Below, piece after piece: positions 45,101 through 52,433 of a stretch of 64,000 nt of DNA. The translations under genes were made by a program, and so were the position numbers. The DNA is taken from NCBI RefSeq assembly GCF_009749525.1, contig NZ_WOAC01000015.1:1-64000 (forward strand), given 5' to 3'. The DNA comes from Mesorhizobium xinjiangense. Its GTDB lineage: Bacteria > Pseudomonadota > Alphaproteobacteria > Rhizobiales > Rhizobiaceae. How positions within the stretch are numbered: position 1 is the stretch's first letter; the number at the start of each line of letters is the position of its first letter. Under the pieces are notes generated by a model, which saw only the letters and a list, made by a program, of their open reading frames with translations, was not told the DNA's origin and made no database searches.

Positions 45101-45767
45101 CATCGGCAATGCCTACGAGAAGGGTCTCGGCGTCGAGCGCGATACGGAGAAGGCGAAACAGTGGTATCGCCGCGCGGCCGATCAGGGCAATGCCAGCGCG
45201 ATGCACAATCTCGCCGTCCTTCACGCCATGGGCGCGGACGGATCGACCGACAACGAGACGGCGGCGCGCTGGTTCCTGAATGCCGCGGAACGTGGCGTCA
45301 AGGACAGCCAGTTCAACATGGCCATCCTGTCGGCAAAGGGCGTGGGCGTGCCGCAAAGCCTGGAAGAATCCTACAAATGGTTCGCGCTGGTGGCGATGAC
45401 CGGCGACAAGGACGCCGAAGCCAAGCGGGACGAGGTGGCCAAGGCACTACGGCCGGAACAGCTCGAGCGCGCCCGCGCGGCGGCCGAGTTGTGGCAGGCC
45501 AAGCCGCTCGACAAGAGCGCCAACGTCGTCGACATCCCCGACGAATGGCGCACGGACGGCGCTCCGACGGCGGGCATCGACAGGAAGCGGGCGGTTTCCA
45601 ACGTTCAGGCGATCCTCAACGAGACCGGCTACGATGCCGGCCCGGCGGACGGCATCATCGGCCAGAAGACGCGCGATGCCATCGCGGCCTTTCAGAAAGC
45701 TCACGGCATGGCGCAGACCGGCAATGTCGATCCGACATTCGTCAAGGCGCTGCTCAAGGCGCGGTAG
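42126..45767 (+). CDS. podJ: PodJ-like polarity/localisation factor (coiled coil, TM, Sel1 repeats, PG-binding)
   Basis: A 1213-residue bitopic membrane protein. Residues about 25-600 are mostly charged coiled coil with recurring units (such as LEERLDEISRAIAAATA and DRIERRFAEVLAYLDERQ). A Glu/Ala/Pro-rich stretch follows. One membrane helix lies at about 798-818 (ILMAATAIALALAGLQAG). The periplasmic part has a long Ala/Glu/Pro linker, four Sel1-type repeats (about 938-1110, e.g. AKAAMWYERAAEIGLAPAQY) and a C-terminal peptidoglycan-binding domain (about 1157-1213, ETGYDAGPADGIIGQKTRDA). This architecture is that of PodJ, which organises the new pole in Caulobacter and rhizobia. The ATG at 42126 was preferred over a longer frame from 41949. 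Confidence 0.85.
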   Translation: MNSSRSYLDSLNDGRQRRPASSLEDLRHTIAALEERLRMNDDANTPDAAETEEPLSRRSQRLIGGEPRPMELRQEEAEATLSASQLDAMRAELREQLAAGLKDEFDGLRQEIGRSLAEMQPASPHTDTLNAELEQLSQSIQSLAVKGEASSVEHLRHDLDALRGAMNQLAREETVRSMDERWDAFDRRFAEIEQRIPADHAIGAMSEHLTRIGDAIAHLPQSQMVRSLEENVHALATAIDHFSRQIDHAPQQQFELIEERLDEISRAIAAATAVYSQPPSSDQMERIEARIASLAQQIEEIVQDRAGDELAEKIAILAKSVDAIAARAELPQDALDQLADQLAAIRERLDAVDGEAMIDRIERRFAEVLAYLDERQAEVTAREDGRFEDLGSRLDELSRRMENWPREGGSNDTAILDQIDRRFVELSDYVAQNGGEAVAGRMIEALDHRLEAISNRLDETAGLPRHDAELIRSLETQLADLTAHLSRAPLGTQALDAIKPQLAGIEQSIAGQRDTLIEAARQAALQAVQSFGETRGEADNAAALAEELRGLEALARRSDEKNTRTFEAIHDTLLQVVERLAALEPTRTESEDGTGTFARSRIESAPSIEPDEEDEAEAAAFEMEAAASHSMPRPRTPQEAAAAAASAAVEEEHPHREERGRSLIGGLSRMLPGRKSGPAAANEAQEPVFDGSDEPTEALPEESEPSLDASPEPSIADTPLEPGSGAPDINAIMRRVRSERARSDTSQDPVAARADFIAAARRAAQAAAAEAETLKQDTAKGSATRKFGPLELLRAKRKPILMAATAIALALAGLQAGKVFLEDDAQETAQPQVPATPTVAEAQGIADTDDAAGAAERTEAPAAEAPSQQAEASSADERDTAIETAALPAPDADKADITTEPSPSPSAATGADEATKSRTAPEAATAAPSHDPAPVEAGPAALRKAADGGDPRAIFEIGRRYDDGRGLAADAAKAAMWYERAAEIGLAPAQYRIGNAYEKGLGVERDTEKAKQWYRRAADQGNASAMHNLAVLHAMGADGSTDNETAARWFLNAAERGVKDSQFNMAILSAKGVGVPQSLEESYKWFALVAMTGDKDAEAKRDEVAKALRPEQLERARAAAELWQAKPLDKSANVVDIPDEWRTDGAPTAGIDRKRAVSNVQAILNETGYDAGPADGIIGQKTRDAIAAFQKAHGMAQTGNVDPTFVKALLKAR

Positions 45768-45959
45768 AACAGGCAAGACCGCCGTCGTCCGGGGGAAGGC
45801 GCCGGCGGCCACCCGTCCTTCCGCCCGTCCGTCCGGGATCACAGTTTAAGCCGATGTCGCTTTGCTCCGACAAATTGTCGGCGCAAGACCCCCTTAAGCA
45901 TCGGTATGTTATATAGATTTCCGGGCCGGTTGTGCCGGCGTCAAATGTAACTTCGCAGA

Positions 45960-46892
45960 GTGGCCAGGGTGGGCATCTATCTCCCCATCGCCGAAATGTC
46001 CGTCAATATTGTCGTGCTGCTCGCCATGGGCGCGGCGGTGGGATTTCTGTCGGGCCTGTTCGGCGTCGGCGGCGGGTTCCTGATCACGCCGCTTCTCATA
46101 TTCTACAACATTCCTCCCGCGATCGCGGTCGCGACGGGCGCCAACCAGGTCGTCGCATCGTCGTTTTCCGGCACGCTGGCGCATTTCAAGCGCGGCACCC
46201 TCGATTTCAAGCTCGGCGGCGTGCTTCTGGCCGGGGGCGTGGTGGGGGCGACGGTCGGTGTCTACGTCTTCGCCCTGCTGCGCAGCGTCGGCCAGCTCGA
46301 CCTTTTCGTATCGCTGCTTTACGTTCTTCTGCTCGGCATCGTCGGCGGCATGATGCTGGTGGAAAGCGTCAATGCGATGCGTCAGGCGCGCAAGGGCGTC
46401 TCGGTGAGCCTGAAGCGTCCCGGCCAGCACAACTGGATCCACAGATTGCCGCTCAAGGTGCGCTTTCGCGCCTCCAAGCTCTTTGTCAGCGTAATCCCGA
46501 TTCTGGTGCTCGGCGCGGTCATCGGCTTCCTCGCCTCGATCATGGGCGTGGGCGGCGGCTTCATCATGGTGCCAGCCATGATCTACCTGCTCAAGGTTCC
46601 GACCAATGTCGTGATCGGAACGTCGCTGTTCCAGATCATGTTCGTGTCGGCCTATACGACCGTCATCCATGCCACGACCAACCGGACGGTCGACATCGTG
46701 CTGGCTCTGGTGCTGATGATCGGCGGCGTGGCCGGCGCCCAATACGGCGCCAAGGCGGGACAGAAACTGCGCGGCGAGCAGCTGCGCGCGCTGCTGGCCG
46801 CGCTCGTGCTGGCCGTCGCGCTGCGCCTCGCCTTCGATCTCTTCGTCAGGCCGGCCAATCTCTATTCGCTCTCGCCGCTGGAGGTTATTTGA
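45960..46892 (+). CDS. TauE/SafE-family sulfite exporter-like permease
   Basis: A 310-residue integral membrane protein with eight or so helices. The two family repeats are clear: AVGFLSGLFGVGGGFLITPL near the N-terminus and VIGFLASIMGVGGGFIMVPA in the second half, with the GVGGGF motif in each. Members export small organosulfur or other anions. The start is uncertain: a GTG at 45960 is used, another GTG lies at 45969; neither has a strong ribosome binding site. The next gene starts 4 bases after its stop, a pairing conserved in rhizobia. Confidence 0.9.
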   Translation: MARVGIYLPIAEMSVNIVVLLAMGAAVGFLSGLFGVGGGFLITPLLIFYNIPPAIAVATGANQVVASSFSGTLAHFKRGTLDFKLGGVLLAGGVVGATVGVYVFALLRSVGQLDLFVSLLYVLLLGIVGGMMLVESVNAMRQARKGVSVSLKRPGQHNWIHRLPLKVRFRASKLFVSVIPILVLGAVIGFLASIMGVGGGFIMVPAMIYLLKVPTNVVIGTSLFQIMFVSAYTTVIHATTNRTVDIVLALVLMIGGVAGAQYGAKAGQKLRGEQLRALLAALVLAVALRLAFDLFVRPANLYSLSPLEVI

Positions 46893-46896
46893 CGGC

Positions 46897-47700
46897 ATGA
46901 TGCGCCTTGCCCGCATAGGACTTCTTGCCGCGGCGGCGCTGTCGTTGGCCTGCGCGGCGGTCCGCGCGCAAGGCCCGATGCCGCCGGTCAACCCCGAAAG
47001 CATCCAGATCGGCCTGTCGACCGACCGGATCTCGATCACATCGAATTTCTCGGGCGCCGACCTGACGATCTTCGGGGCTCTCGATAATTCCAACCCGCTC
47101 GTCAGCCGCCAAGGCCGCTACGATATCATCGTCGTCCTGGAAGGGCCGGCGCGGCCGGTCGTGGTGCGGCGCAAGAATCGCATTCTGGGCGTGTGGATCA
47201 ACACGCAGTCGGAAACCTTCATCAACGTGCCGGTTTCATACTCGGTCGCCACGACGCGGCCGCTGCAGGACATCACCGATACGACGAATTACCGCCAGCT
47301 CGCACTGGGCGCCGACAACATCTATCTGGAACCGCTCGAGCGCACGGCCGGCGCATCGACCATCCAGGAATTCGAGACGGCGCTGCGGCAGTTGAAGAAG
47401 GCGAGCGGGCTCTATGTGGAGCGCGTGGGCGGCGTTCAATTTCTGACGCAGAGCCTGTTTCGCGCCACGCTGACCCTTGCGCCGAACATTCCCGTCGGCA
47501 CGCACAAGGCGCGCGCCTTCCTGTTCAAGAACGGCGTCTTCATCAAGGAAACCTCGGCCCAGCTGGCGATCCTCAAGGCCGGCTTCGAGCAGTCCATATT
47601 CCTGGCCGCGCACAACAATTCTTTTCTCTACGGGCTGTTCGCCGTGGCGCTCGCCATGGTGACGGGCTGGCTCGGGCGCATCATCTTCAAGCGCGACTGA
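46897..47700 (+). CDS. TIGR02186-family conserved membrane-anchored periplasmic protein
   Basis: A 267-residue protein of unknown function. A signal peptide is seen at the start (LLAAAALSLACAAVRAQG) and one hydrophobic helix close to the C-terminus (FLYGLFAVALAMVTGWLGRI) followed by a short basic tail, so it is a periplasmic domain tethered by its C-terminus. The body is beta-rich. The family is known as the regular neighbour of TauE-type permeases in alphaproteobacteria, which fits here (4-base spacing), so they probably act together. Confidence 0.85.
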   Translation: MMRLARIGLLAAAALSLACAAVRAQGPMPPVNPESIQIGLSTDRISITSNFSGADLTIFGALDNSNPLVSRQGRYDIIVVLEGPARPVVVRRKNRILGVWINTQSETFINVPVSYSVATTRPLQDITDTTNYRQLALGADNIYLEPLERTAGASTIQEFETALRQLKKASGLYVERVGGVQFLTQSLFRATLTLAPNIPVGTHKARAFLFKNGVFIKETSAQLAILKAGFEQSIFLAAHNNSFLYGLFAVALAMVTGWLGRIIFKRD

Positions 47701-47744
47701 TGTACCTTTCGCTCAAACGATTCCGTTTGAGCGGGACATGTTCT
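47701..47744. repeat. REP-like palindromic element (family R) between convergent genes
   Basis: CGCTCAAACGATTCCGTTTG plus AGCG forms the hairpin. It starts directly at the stop codon of the TIGR02186 gene and its TTCTAG end provides the stop codon of the convergent pdeM gene. In the other copies the same position reads TTCCAG. Confidence 0.7.
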
Positions 47745-48456
47745 AGCCGCGCCGAAGCTGCGCCCAGGCCACAGCATAGACGCGTTCGCGGCCCAGCACA
47801 TAGGCGACCATGCGTTCGGCCGAAAACAACCCATCGAAAGCATCGTCCAGCACGTTGAGCATGCCGGTAAAGGCTCCGAAGGCGGGCATGATGAGGCGGG
47901 TGCCATCGCCGACGAAACACGCCCTTCTGACCGAACGGCCGCGCCGCACGACCCGCGCGCCGGGATGAAGATGGCCGGCAATTTCGCCCACACGGGCGCC
48001 GGGTGCCGGCTCATGGCGGAAAAGCAAGCCGCCGACCGCCAACTGGTCGACCGTACGTCCCGGCACGCCGTCGGGCGGCAGCGGATCATGGTTGCCGGCG
48101 ATCCAGAACCACCGCCGTCCCTCCATCATGGCGACAAGCCTGTCGCGAAAGGCGTCGGGCATGCGCGCCGCGCCCTCACCGTCGTGGAAACTGTCGCCAA
48201 GGCTGACGACCGTTTCGGGCCGGTAATGAGCAATCGTCTCGGCCAGCCGCGCAAGCGTGGCGGCGGTGTCATAGGGCGGAACGAGCGTGCCGCGCCTCGC
48301 CAGCGAGGAGCCTTTCTCCAGATGGAGGTCGGAGACGACCATCAGCCGCATGGCGGGAAGATAGAGCACACCACGGTGATCGCACAGCGCCTGTTCGCCG
48401 GCGATCGCGGTCGGGATCGGGGCCGCATCCGCCACAATCTTCGCCGCCTGGTTCAT
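47743..48456 (-). CDS. pdeM: Ligase-associated DNA damage response endonuclease PdeM
   Basis: A 237-residue calcineurin-like metallophosphoesterase. Metal-binding motifs are MVVSDLHLEKGSS, VSLGDSFHDGEG, WIAGNHDPLP and IAGHLHPGARV, the usual D-x-H, GD, GNH(D) and GH-x-H set. PdeM belongs to a four-gene DNA repair set with a ligase, exonuclease and helicase. The start codon overlaps the stop of the helicase gene (ATGA), so translation is coupled. Confidence 0.93.
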   Translation of the reverse strand: MNQAAKIVADAAPIPTAIAGEQALCDHRGVLYLPAMRLMVVSDLHLEKGSSLARRGTLVPPYDTAATLARLAETIAHYRPETVVSLGDSFHDGEGAARMPDAFRDRLVAMMEGRRWFWIAGNHDPLPPDGVPGRTVDQLAVGGLLFRHEPAPGARVGEIAGHLHPGARVVRRGRSVRRACFVGDGTRLIMPAFGAFTGMLNVLDDAFDGLFSAERMVAYVLGRERVYAVAWAQLRRG

Positions 48457-50975
48457 GTCTCGCCCATCGCTTCGTGAATGAGATCCTCGGCCGCTTCCCT
48501 GAGCAGCAGATCGTTTGCCTCGCCATCTACCCGCTCGCGCCCGATCTCCAGCATCACCGGGACGGCCAGCGGCGAGATGCGTTCAAGCCGCTTATGCACG
48601 ATTCGCCCGCGGATGCGCGACAGCATCTCGGACAATCTCGCGACATCGAGCAAGCCGGCGGCGGCATCGGACCGCGTGGCGCGCATCAAAATGTGATCGG
48701 GCTCATGGGCGCGCAGCACGTCGTAGACGAGGTCGGTCGATACGGTGACCTGCCGCCCTGACTTTTCCTGACCGGGATGGCGCTTTTCGATCAGCCCGGA
48801 AATCAGCGCGCAATCGCGGAATGTCCGCTTCAAGAGCCAGCTCTCGTCGAGCCAGGCTTCCAGGTCGTCGCCCAGCATGTCCTCATCGAAGAGCGCGCCA
48901 AGCGACAGGGCGCCTGAGGAAAACATCGCGCCCAGATCGCTCAAGCCCCAGACAGCCAGCGAATATTCGGTTGCCACGAAGCCGAGCGGGTGGCCCCCGG
49001 CCCGGTCGAGGCGGCGCGTCAACAGCATGCCGAGCGTCTGGTGCGCCAGCCTGCCCTCGAACGGGTAGGCCACCATGTAATGGCGCCCGCCGCGCGGAAA
49101 GGTCTCCACAAGAAGCTCGCCGCGCGCCGGCAGAACCGATTTGTCGCGCTGCAGGCGCAGCCAGTCGGCGACCTGGTCGGGCAGCGCCTGCCACCGTTCC
49201 GGGTCGGCCAGCATGGCGCGCACCTCGCCGGCCAGATAGGTCGACAGCGGAAACTTGCCGCCGAAATAGGAGGGCACCTTCGGGTCGCTGCCGGCAGCAC
49301 TTGAGACAAGGCACTCGTTCTCGCGGATGCCTTCGAAGCGCACCACCTTGCCGGAAAACAGGAACGTGTCGCCCGGCCGCAGCGTCTCCAGGAAATATTC
49401 CTCCACCTTGCCCAACATCGGACCACCGCGCCCATTGGCGCCGCGGCCGGCCCGCGTCATGCGCACATTGAGCATCGGCGCCTCGATGATGGTGCCGACA
49501 TTGAGGCGGTATTGCTGGGCGACGCGCGGATGGCTGACACGCCACAGCCCGTCCTTCGTCCGCCGGATGCGGGCATAGCGCTCATAGCTCTTCAGCGCGT
49601 ATCCGCCGGTGGCGACGAAATCGACCACCTTGTCGAAGGTCTCGCGGTCGAGCCCGGCATAGGGCTCGGCGTTCTTCACCTCCTCGAAGAGCGCGGCGGC
49701 GTCGAACGGCTCGGCACAGGCGCATCCCAGAACATGCTGGGCCAGCACGTCGAGACCACCCTCACGCAGCGGCGGGGTGTCCTGCGCCCCCAGATAGTTG
49801 GCCTCCAGCGCCGCCTCGCATTCCAACACCTCGAAACGGTTGGCCGGCACGAGGATCGCCTGAGACGGCTCGTCCATGCGATGGTTGGAGCGTCCGATGC
49901 GCTGGGCGAGCCGGCTGGCACCCTTCGGCGCGCCGACATGCACCACCAGGTCGACATCGCCCCAGTCGATGCCAAGATCGAGGGTTGAGGTGGCGACGAT
50001 GGCGCGCAGCGCGTTCTGCTCCATCGCCTTTTCGACGCGGCGGCGCTGGCCGACATCGAGCGAGCCGTGATGCAGCGCGATCGGCAGACTGTCCTCGTTG
50101 ATGCGCCACAGTTCCTGGAACAGGAGTTCGGCCTGGCTGCGCGTGTTGACGAAGAGCAGCGTCGTCTTGTGCCGTCGGATCGCCGCGTAGAGTTCGGGAA
50201 TGGCATAGCGCGCCGAATGGCCGGCCCACGGCACGCGCTCGTCGGAGGCGAGTATGGTGATATCGGGCCTGGCGCCGCCGGTCACCTCGATCAGGTCGGA
50301 CATTTTGCCCGGCGGGTTCTGCGGCACCAGCCAGCGGCGCAGTTCGTCGGGCTCGGCGACCGTGGCCGACAGGCCGATCGTCTGCAAACCGGGCACCAGC
50401 GCGCGTAGCCGCGCCAGGCCGAGCGACAGGAGATGGCCGCGCTTGGAAATGACCAGCGAATGAAGCTCGTCGAGCACGATATGGCGCAGGCCCGCAAAGA
50501 AGCGCTCGGCATCCTTCGTCGCGATCAGCAGCGCGAGCTGTTCCGGCGTGGTCAGCAGAATGTCGGGAGGGCTAAGCTTCTGGCGCTGGCGCTTGTGGGC
50601 CGGCGTGTCGCCGGTGCGCGTCTCCATGGTGATCGGCAGGCCCATCTCGTCGACGGGCTTGGCGAGATTGCGCTCGATGTCGACGGCCAGCGCCTTGAGC
50701 GGCGAAATGTAGAGCGTGTGGACGCCGCGGCGCGCCTCGCCCGGCCGGCGCTTCGGCCGCGTCGTTAGATCGACGAGGCTCGGCAGGAAGCCGGCAAGCG
50801 TCTTTCCCGCACCGGTCGGCGCGATGAGAAGGGCCGAACGGCCGGCCTGCGCCCTGGCAAGCAGCTCGATCTGGTGGGCACGCGGCGACCATCCCCGTTC
50901 CGAGAACCATTTGACAAACGGTTCCGGCAGGCGGGCGGCAGGAATTTCGGTCGCGATGCTTGCTTGCTGAGTCAA
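48453..50975 (-). CDS. Ligase-associated DNA damage response DEXH-box helicase
   Basis: An 840-residue superfamily 2 helicase of the Lhr type. Motif I is LLIAPTGAGKTLAGFLPSLV, motif II DELH in IVLDELHSLVISKRGHLLSL, motif III SATVAEPDELRRWL, then the second RecA domain (LLFVNTRSQAELLFQELW, DLVVHVGAPKGASRLAQRIG, RSNHRMDE), a winged-helix and the Lhr-core region. The start is unclear: no ATG is available near the conserved N-terminus, and TTG at 50975 is the best guess. A GTTC-N7-GTTC box lies just upstream, suggesting LexA control. Confidence 0.92.
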   Translation of the reverse strand: MTQQASIATEIPAARLPEPFVKWFSERGWSPRAHQIELLARAQAGRSALLIAPTGAGKTLAGFLPSLVDLTTRPKRRPGEARRGVHTLYISPLKALAVDIERNLAKPVDEMGLPITMETRTGDTPAHKRQRQKLSPPDILLTTPEQLALLIATKDAERFFAGLRHIVLDELHSLVISKRGHLLSLGLARLRALVPGLQTIGLSATVAEPDELRRWLVPQNPPGKMSDLIEVTGGARPDITILASDERVPWAGHSARYAIPELYAAIRRHKTTLLFVNTRSQAELLFQELWRINEDSLPIALHHGSLDVGQRRRVEKAMEQNALRAIVATSTLDLGIDWGDVDLVVHVGAPKGASRLAQRIGRSNHRMDEPSQAILVPANRFEVLECEAALEANYLGAQDTPPLREGGLDVLAQHVLGCACAEPFDAAALFEEVKNAEPYAGLDRETFDKVVDFVATGGYALKSYERYARIRRTKDGLWRVSHPRVAQQYRLNVGTIIEAPMLNVRMTRAGRGANGRGGPMLGKVEEYFLETLRPGDTFLFSGKVVRFEGIRENECLVSSAAGSDPKVPSYFGGKFPLSTYLAGEVRAMLADPERWQALPDQVADWLRLQRDKSVLPARGELLVETFPRGGRHYMVAYPFEGRLAHQTLGMLLTRRLDRAGGHPLGFVATEYSLAVWGLSDLGAMFSSGALSLGALFDEDMLGDDLEAWLDESWLLKRTFRDCALISGLIEKRHPGQEKSGRQVTVSTDLVYDVLRAHEPDHILMRATRSDAAAGLLDVARLSEMLSRIRGRIVHKRLERISPLAVPVMLEIGRERVDGEANDLLLREAAEDLIHEAMGET

Positions 50976-50982
50976 GGCGCTA

Positions 50983-50997
50983 GAACTAAACCAGAAC
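50983..50997 (-). promoter_or_regulatory. Alphaproteobacterial LexA (SOS) box
   Basis: On the minus strand GTTC-N7-GTTC is an exact match to the LexA direct-repeat operator of alphaproteobacteria. It lies between the divergent helicase and exonuclease genes, eight bases before the proposed TTG start of the helicase, where a promoter is expected. Confidence 0.7.
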
Positions 50998-51186
50998 GCC
51001 GGCGCCGCCAAGCGGTCGACTTGCAAGGTCGCGCATCATTCCGGTTGAACGAGCAAGGCGGGGCAAGGCCGAGAGCCGTCTCCCGCAAAGCCGGTGAGCC
51101 GATCAACTGACGGTTTTCGGCAAGAGGCTTTCGCAATGGGACACTGCAAGCCTTCCAAGCCGGCGTGGAATGGCTATCCTGCACGA

Positions 51187-52197
51187 ATGCGCGCCCAGGA
51201 TATCCTCCGCTCCCGGCCCGAAGGGCTCTATTGCCCGCCGGGCGACTTCTTCATCGACCCCGTCAGGCCGGTCAAGCGCGCTCTGATCACGCACGGCCAT
51301 GCCGACCATGCGCGCGCCGGACACGGATCGGTGCTGGCAACGCGCGAGACGCTGGCCATTATGGGACTCAGATATGGCGAGGGGTTTGCCGGCGCGACCC
51401 AGGCCGCCGTTGCCGGTCAAACGCTGCGTCTCGATGGCGCCTCGGTCACCTTCCATCCGGCCGGGCACGTGCTTGGCTCGGCGCAGATCGCGGTCGAAAA
51501 GGACGGATTGCGCATCGTCGCCTCCGGCGACTACAAGCGCGCGAGCGACCCGACCTGCGCTGCGTTCGAACCGGTCGCCTGCGACGTCTTCATCACCGAG
51601 GCGACATTCGCCCTGCCCGTCTTCCGCCATCCGGACCCGGCCGACGAAATCGCCCGGCTCGTAAAATCGCTGCAGCAGTTTCCCGAGCGCGCCCATCTGG
51701 TCGGCGCCTATTCGCTGGGCAAGGCGCAGCGCGTCATCGCCATGCTGCGCCAGGCCGGCTATGACAAGACAATCTTCATCCACGGCGCGCTGGCGACGCT
51801 TTGCGACTATTACGAAAGCGAGGGCGTCGAACTCGGCCCCCTCGCCCCGGCAACCGTCGAGACCGCCAGCGCGGCGGATTTCGCCGGCGCCGTCATCGTC
51901 GCCCCGCCCTCGACCTTCGCCGATCGCTGGGCGCGCCGCTTTCCCGATCCGGTCGCCTGTTTCGCCTCGGGCTGGATGCGCATTCGCCAGCGGGCCAAGC
52001 AGCGTGGCGTCGAATTGCCGCTGATCCTGTCGGACCATGCCGACTGGGACGAGCTCGTTGCAACGATCCGCGACACCGGCGCCGGCGAGGTCTGGGTGAC
52101 GCATGGCCGCGAGGAGGCGCTGGTACGCTGGTGCGAGATCAACGCCATCGCCGCACGGCCGCTGCATCTCGTCGGCTACGAGGATGAGGGGGATTGA
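51187..52197 (+). CDS. Ligase-associated DNA damage response exonuclease (MBL fold)
   Basis: A 336-residue metallo-beta-lactamase-fold nuclease related to CPSF/SNM1-like enzymes. The metal site is ALITHGHADHARAG (HxHxDH), with later VTFHPAGHVLGSAQI, IVASGDYKRASD and LSDHADWDEL. ATG 51187 (MRAQDILRSRPEGLYCPPGD) agrees with the family start; an ATG at 51136 has a better ribosome binding site (AGAGG) and would add 17 residues. It is divergent from the helicase and followed, after an inverted-repeat element, by the ligase gene. Confidence 0.93.
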   Translation: MRAQDILRSRPEGLYCPPGDFFIDPVRPVKRALITHGHADHARAGHGSVLATRETLAIMGLRYGEGFAGATQAAVAGQTLRLDGASVTFHPAGHVLGSAQIAVEKDGLRIVASGDYKRASDPTCAAFEPVACDVFITEATFALPVFRHPDPADEIARLVKSLQQFPERAHLVGAYSLGKAQRVIAMLRQAGYDKTIFIHGALATLCDYYESEGVELGPLAPATVETASAADFAGAVIVAPPSTFADRWARRFPDPVACFASGWMRIRQRAKQRGVELPLILSDHADWDELVATIRDTGAGEVWVTHGREEALVRWCEINAIAARPLHLVGYEDEGD

Positions 52198-52239
52198 AGG
52201 ATGGGGATTGGCCTTGGCAGAAACGTCGCATTCCTTCGC

Positions 52240-52397
52240 ACCCCCTTCTGGCCTGCCGGCCATCTCCCCCGCAAGGGGGGAGATCGGCAGCTTCGGCCAC
52301 GCCGCTCGTCCGGCGAGGTCGTCGATTGGCGAAACCCATGCGGTCGGTTCAATCTCCCCCCTTGCGGGGGAGATGGCCGGCAGGCCAGAGGGGGGCA
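52240..52397. repeat. Long inverted-repeat intergenic element (family A, copy 2)
   Basis: The arms CTGGCCTGCCGGCCATCTCC plus CCCGCAAGGGGGGAGAT at the left and their reverse complement at the right enclose about 60 bases. It is a close relative of the element at 31563-31728, with CGCAAGG for TCAAGG in the arm. It splits the exonuclease and ligase genes. Confidence 0.72.
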
Positions 52398-52433
52398 ACG
52401 TAGAGCGCTGCAGCAGCCACGGTCGACCATGCC

